Positions 35,692 to 37,546 of a stretch of DNA of 37,546 nucleotides are shown in pieces. This DNA is from Polyangiaceae bacterium (GTDB lineage: Bacteria; Myxococcota_A; Polyangia; Polyangiales; Polyangiaceae): NCBI GenBank assembly GCA_025057345.1, contig JANWXX010000002.1, positions 1 through 37,546 on the forward strand, given 5' to 3'. Positions within the stretch are counted from its first letter, which is position 1, and each line of letters begins with the position of its first letter. A model generated the notes under the pieces. That model had not been told where the DNA came from. It ran no database searches and saw only the letters and a list, made by a program, of their open reading frames with translations. A program made the translations under genes and the position numbers.

Positions 35692-37546
35692 ATGCCTCAC
35701 CACTTTTCCTACGCATTGCTGGAGGGGTTCTACTCGGCCTCTGGCTCCTGCTCTTTTATCCCTCGCTTCTCGCCATCGGGACCGAACCCTTCGGTCGCGG
35801 CGGGCTCCTGGTGACCACCCTGGCCTTCGGGTTGGCAGCTGCGCTTCCGAAGTCATCCCGGTGGCTTCGAGCCGCTATGCTGCGCCCCTCCGCACTAGCT
35901 TTTGTCGGAGGGGTAGCACTGCTGAGCGCAGGAATCTCCCTTTGGTTTGTTTTCCGGATGCTGGGGGGCAAGGTGCTTGCCCTCGACTGCAGCGTCTACT
36001 TGCTCCAGGCGAGGGCGATGGCTCACGGTACCCTCGGGATCCCCCAGGAGGCTCCGGGCCTCTACCAGTCCTCCCGATTCCTCTTTGAAGGTCCCGACGG
36101 ACTGCTCTACGGAGTATTTCCACCGGGCTATCCTCTCTTCCTCGCCCCCTTCGTCCGCATCGACGCAGCCATGCTGTCGGGCCCTGTCACTGCCGCAGCA
36201 CTGGTCGCCATTCAGTATGCCCTGGCCCGAGCCGCAGGCGAGGACGAATGGACGGCGCGGGCCTCGTTGCTCCTTCCGATCCCCTGCTATGCCCGGGCCA
36301 TCGAAACCGCTGACCTCCTCTCCCACGCCTTCGTTGGGTTGCTTGCGGCGACGGCCCTCACGGCAGTGCTCCGGTGGAAACGCAATCCCTCTCCGGGTTG
36401 GGGGCTGCTAGCCGGTATCTGCCTTGGATGGGCCTTCTGCGCTCGGCTTCTCGACGGACTGGTGCTGGGTGCACTCCTCGTGGCGATGACCATCTGGCTT
36501 ACCTGGACCACCCGGGATCGCCGCCTCCTTACTGCCCTTCTTGCGGCCATGGTTGGTGCAGCACCCTTGGTGGGCCTGGTGCTCGTTCAGCAGAAGGTCG
36601 CCACGGGCCACTGGCTTCGTCCTTCCCAGGCCGAATTCTTCCTCCGCTCCGACCACCCACCTACCTGCCACCGCCTCGGCTTCGGCCAGGATGTCGGCTG
36701 CAAGGTCGAGCACCCCCCGGAGCGCGCCTCCTTCGGACCGGACGGCTACACCTTGGATGACGCCCTGCGGGTCGGGCGCGAGCGCGCTACGGTACTGGGC
36801 AACGATCTGATGGGTTACGGCCCGCTGGTGTTGCTTGGCTTGGTTGCTCTGCTGGTCGCACCCTCGTCGGCGGCCTTTTGGCTCGGCCTATGGTGGGTTG
36901 GACTTACCCTGTCCTACCTGCTCTTTTACTACGGGAATGCTCCCATCTACGGTGCACGGCACCTCTTCCCGGTGGCCCCAGTGGCCTACATCCTTGTCAC
37001 CCGGATGCTTGCCCACTTGCCGTGCAAAGAGCAGGGGCGACTGGACAGAGAGCACCTTGCAGGGGGAACCCTCTTGGCGCTCCTTTTGGTTTCCTCGGTG
37101 ACCCAGATTGAGCGCTGGCGAAGAGCCCAGTGGAACGTCAAGTTGCACCAGGCAGGACGGCCAGACATCCACAGGCAAGCAAGCCAGGTCCGCGATGCCA
37201 TCGTGATTTCAGCGGATCACTTTGGGATCATCGCAGCTCTTGATCCCTGGCGTGATCGGGGGCTGCGCCACGTGGGCCACGACGACCGCGCCGGACAGAT
37301 CGAATTGCGCCGTGCCCACCCGACCTGGAAGGTCTTTGCCGCGACTCCCCAGGGCCTTGTTCCCCTCAACCTACCCCCACTGACCCCGGGCCTCCACATT
37401 GAGCTAGAACTGGCCTGGCCCTCCCGGATCTGGCCCGCTGGGCTTGCCTTCAAGCGTGTGGAAACGGAAAAATCTGTTCACCAAGAGTCTAGCGGCGGCG
37501 AAGCCCTCGGTATCCACGCCGCTGCTGAGGGGGCCTCTGCCGAGCT
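35688..37546 (+). CDS. Polytopic glycosyltransferase-like (GT-C type) membrane protein, 3' end outside window
   Basis: The frame is open from GTG 35688 to the window end, at least 619 residues, with no stop. GGGAGG lies about 10 nt before the GTG, which overlaps the previous stop (GTGA). About ten hydrophobic helices are seen between residues 8 and 470. After the second or third helix a loop has ALDCSVYLLQARAMAHGTL (Asp100), then YGVFPPGYPLFLAPF, as in GT-C transferases that use lipid-linked sugars (ArnT/PMT-like), where an Asp in the first periplasmic loop is catalytic. A second periplasmic region has SDHPPTCHRLGF. The C-terminal soluble tail becomes Ala/Glu/Ser-rich near the edge. The donor and acceptor are unknown. 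It is translationally coupled to the 800-residue membrane protein. Confidence 0.85.
   Translation, partial: MNASPLFLRIAGGVLLGLWLLLFYPSLLAIGTEPFGRGGLLVTTLAFGLAAALPKSSRWLRAAMLRPSALAFVGGVALLSAGISLWFVFRMLGGKVLALDCSVYLLQARAMAHGTLGIPQEAPGLYQSSRFLFEGPDGLLYGVFPPGYPLFLAPFVRIDAAMLSGPVTAAALVAIQYALARAAGEDEWTARASLLLPIPCYARAIETADLLSHAFVGLLAATALTAVLRWKRNPSPGWGLLAGICLGWAFCARLLDGLVLGALLVAMTIWLTWTTRDRRLLTALLAAMVGAAPLVGLVLVQQKVATGHWLRPSQAEFFLRSDHPPTCHRLGFGQDVGCKVEHPPERASFGPDGYTLDDALRVGRERATVLGNDLMGYGPLVLLGLVALLVAPSSAAFWLGLWWVGLTLSYLLFYYGNAPIYGARHLFPVAPVAYILVTRMLAHLPCKEQGRLDREHLAGGTLLALLLVSSVTQIERWRRAQWNVKLHQAGRPDIHRQASQVRDAIVISADHFGIIAALDPWRDRGLRHVGHDDRAGQIELRRAHPTWKVFAATPQGLVPLNLPPLTPGLHIELELAWPSRIWPAGLAFKRVETEKSVHQESSGGEALGIHAAAEGASAE

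Overview
The window looks like chromosomal DNA from a GC-rich member of the Myxococcota, probably the Sorangium/Polyangium side (Polyangiales). This is inferred from three things. Several lipoproteins have very long Gly/Ser-rich stretches after the signal peptide (PAD-like protein, vWA protein, and the protein at 32463-33089). Exported HEAT-like proteins recur. The set also includes DUF350/DUF4178 genes with a membrane aminopropyltransferase, and Uma2-type remnants. No rRNA, CRISPR array, insertion sequence or phage module was seen; one tRNA is present. Genes are tightly packed, with many 4-nt ATGA/GTGA stop-start overlaps.

Layout. 1-3907: a chaperone/redox operon, grpE (5' end outside the window), dnaK and a glutathione-reductase-like gene. 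3870-5887 (minus): nadC-birA plus a small unknown ORF. 5974-9797: a radical SAM gene that has lost its stop and runs 535 nt antisense into an exported HEAT-like gene, which follows a lipoprotein protein-arginine deiminase (PAD) gene. 10086-13286: a DUF350 - DUF4178/zinc-ribbon - membrane aminopropyltransferase operon. 13290-14830 (minus): a methyltransferase and a HEAT-like protein. 14899-15881: a small secreted protein, a DedA/VTT membrane protein and tRNA-Leu(CAG). 16127-19397: a vWA lipoprotein, then two oligopeptide-type ABC ATPases with no permease or binding protein beside them. 19461-19810: a decayed Uma2-family gene. 19940-24158: a lipoprotein, NADP-type isocitrate dehydrogenase (minus), and a K+-type membrane pyrophosphatase. 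24203-26745 (minus): an Fe-alcohol dehydrogenase/aldehyde dehydrogenase pair. 27000-31752: lipoprotein HtrA protease, lipoprotein alpha-amylase and a ChrA-like transporter in one run. 31753-32185: a low-coding stretch with a probable gene relic. 32194-37546: a small unknown protein, a Gly-rich lipoprotein, an 800-residue membrane protein with a spermidine-synthase-like fold, and a polytopic glycosyltransferase-like protein cut by the window end.

How the genes may work together. The cytoplasmic genes are mostly housekeeping: protein folding and thiol redox, biotin and NAD cofactor metabolism, the TCA cycle, and pyrophosphate-driven ion pumping. Much of the rest acts at the cell envelope. The most unusual gene is the lipoprotein PAD: it keeps both the calcium-binding middle domain and the catalytic domain of animal-type PADs, with Asp318/His450/Asp452/Cys633 in place, and is paired with an exported HEAT-like protein. 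Other points worth a second look are the non-canonical CX4CX2C cluster motif and lost stop of the radical SAM gene, the coenzyme-site changes in the glutathione reductase, the Uma2 pseudogene, and the DUF350/DUF4178/aminopropyltransferase operon.
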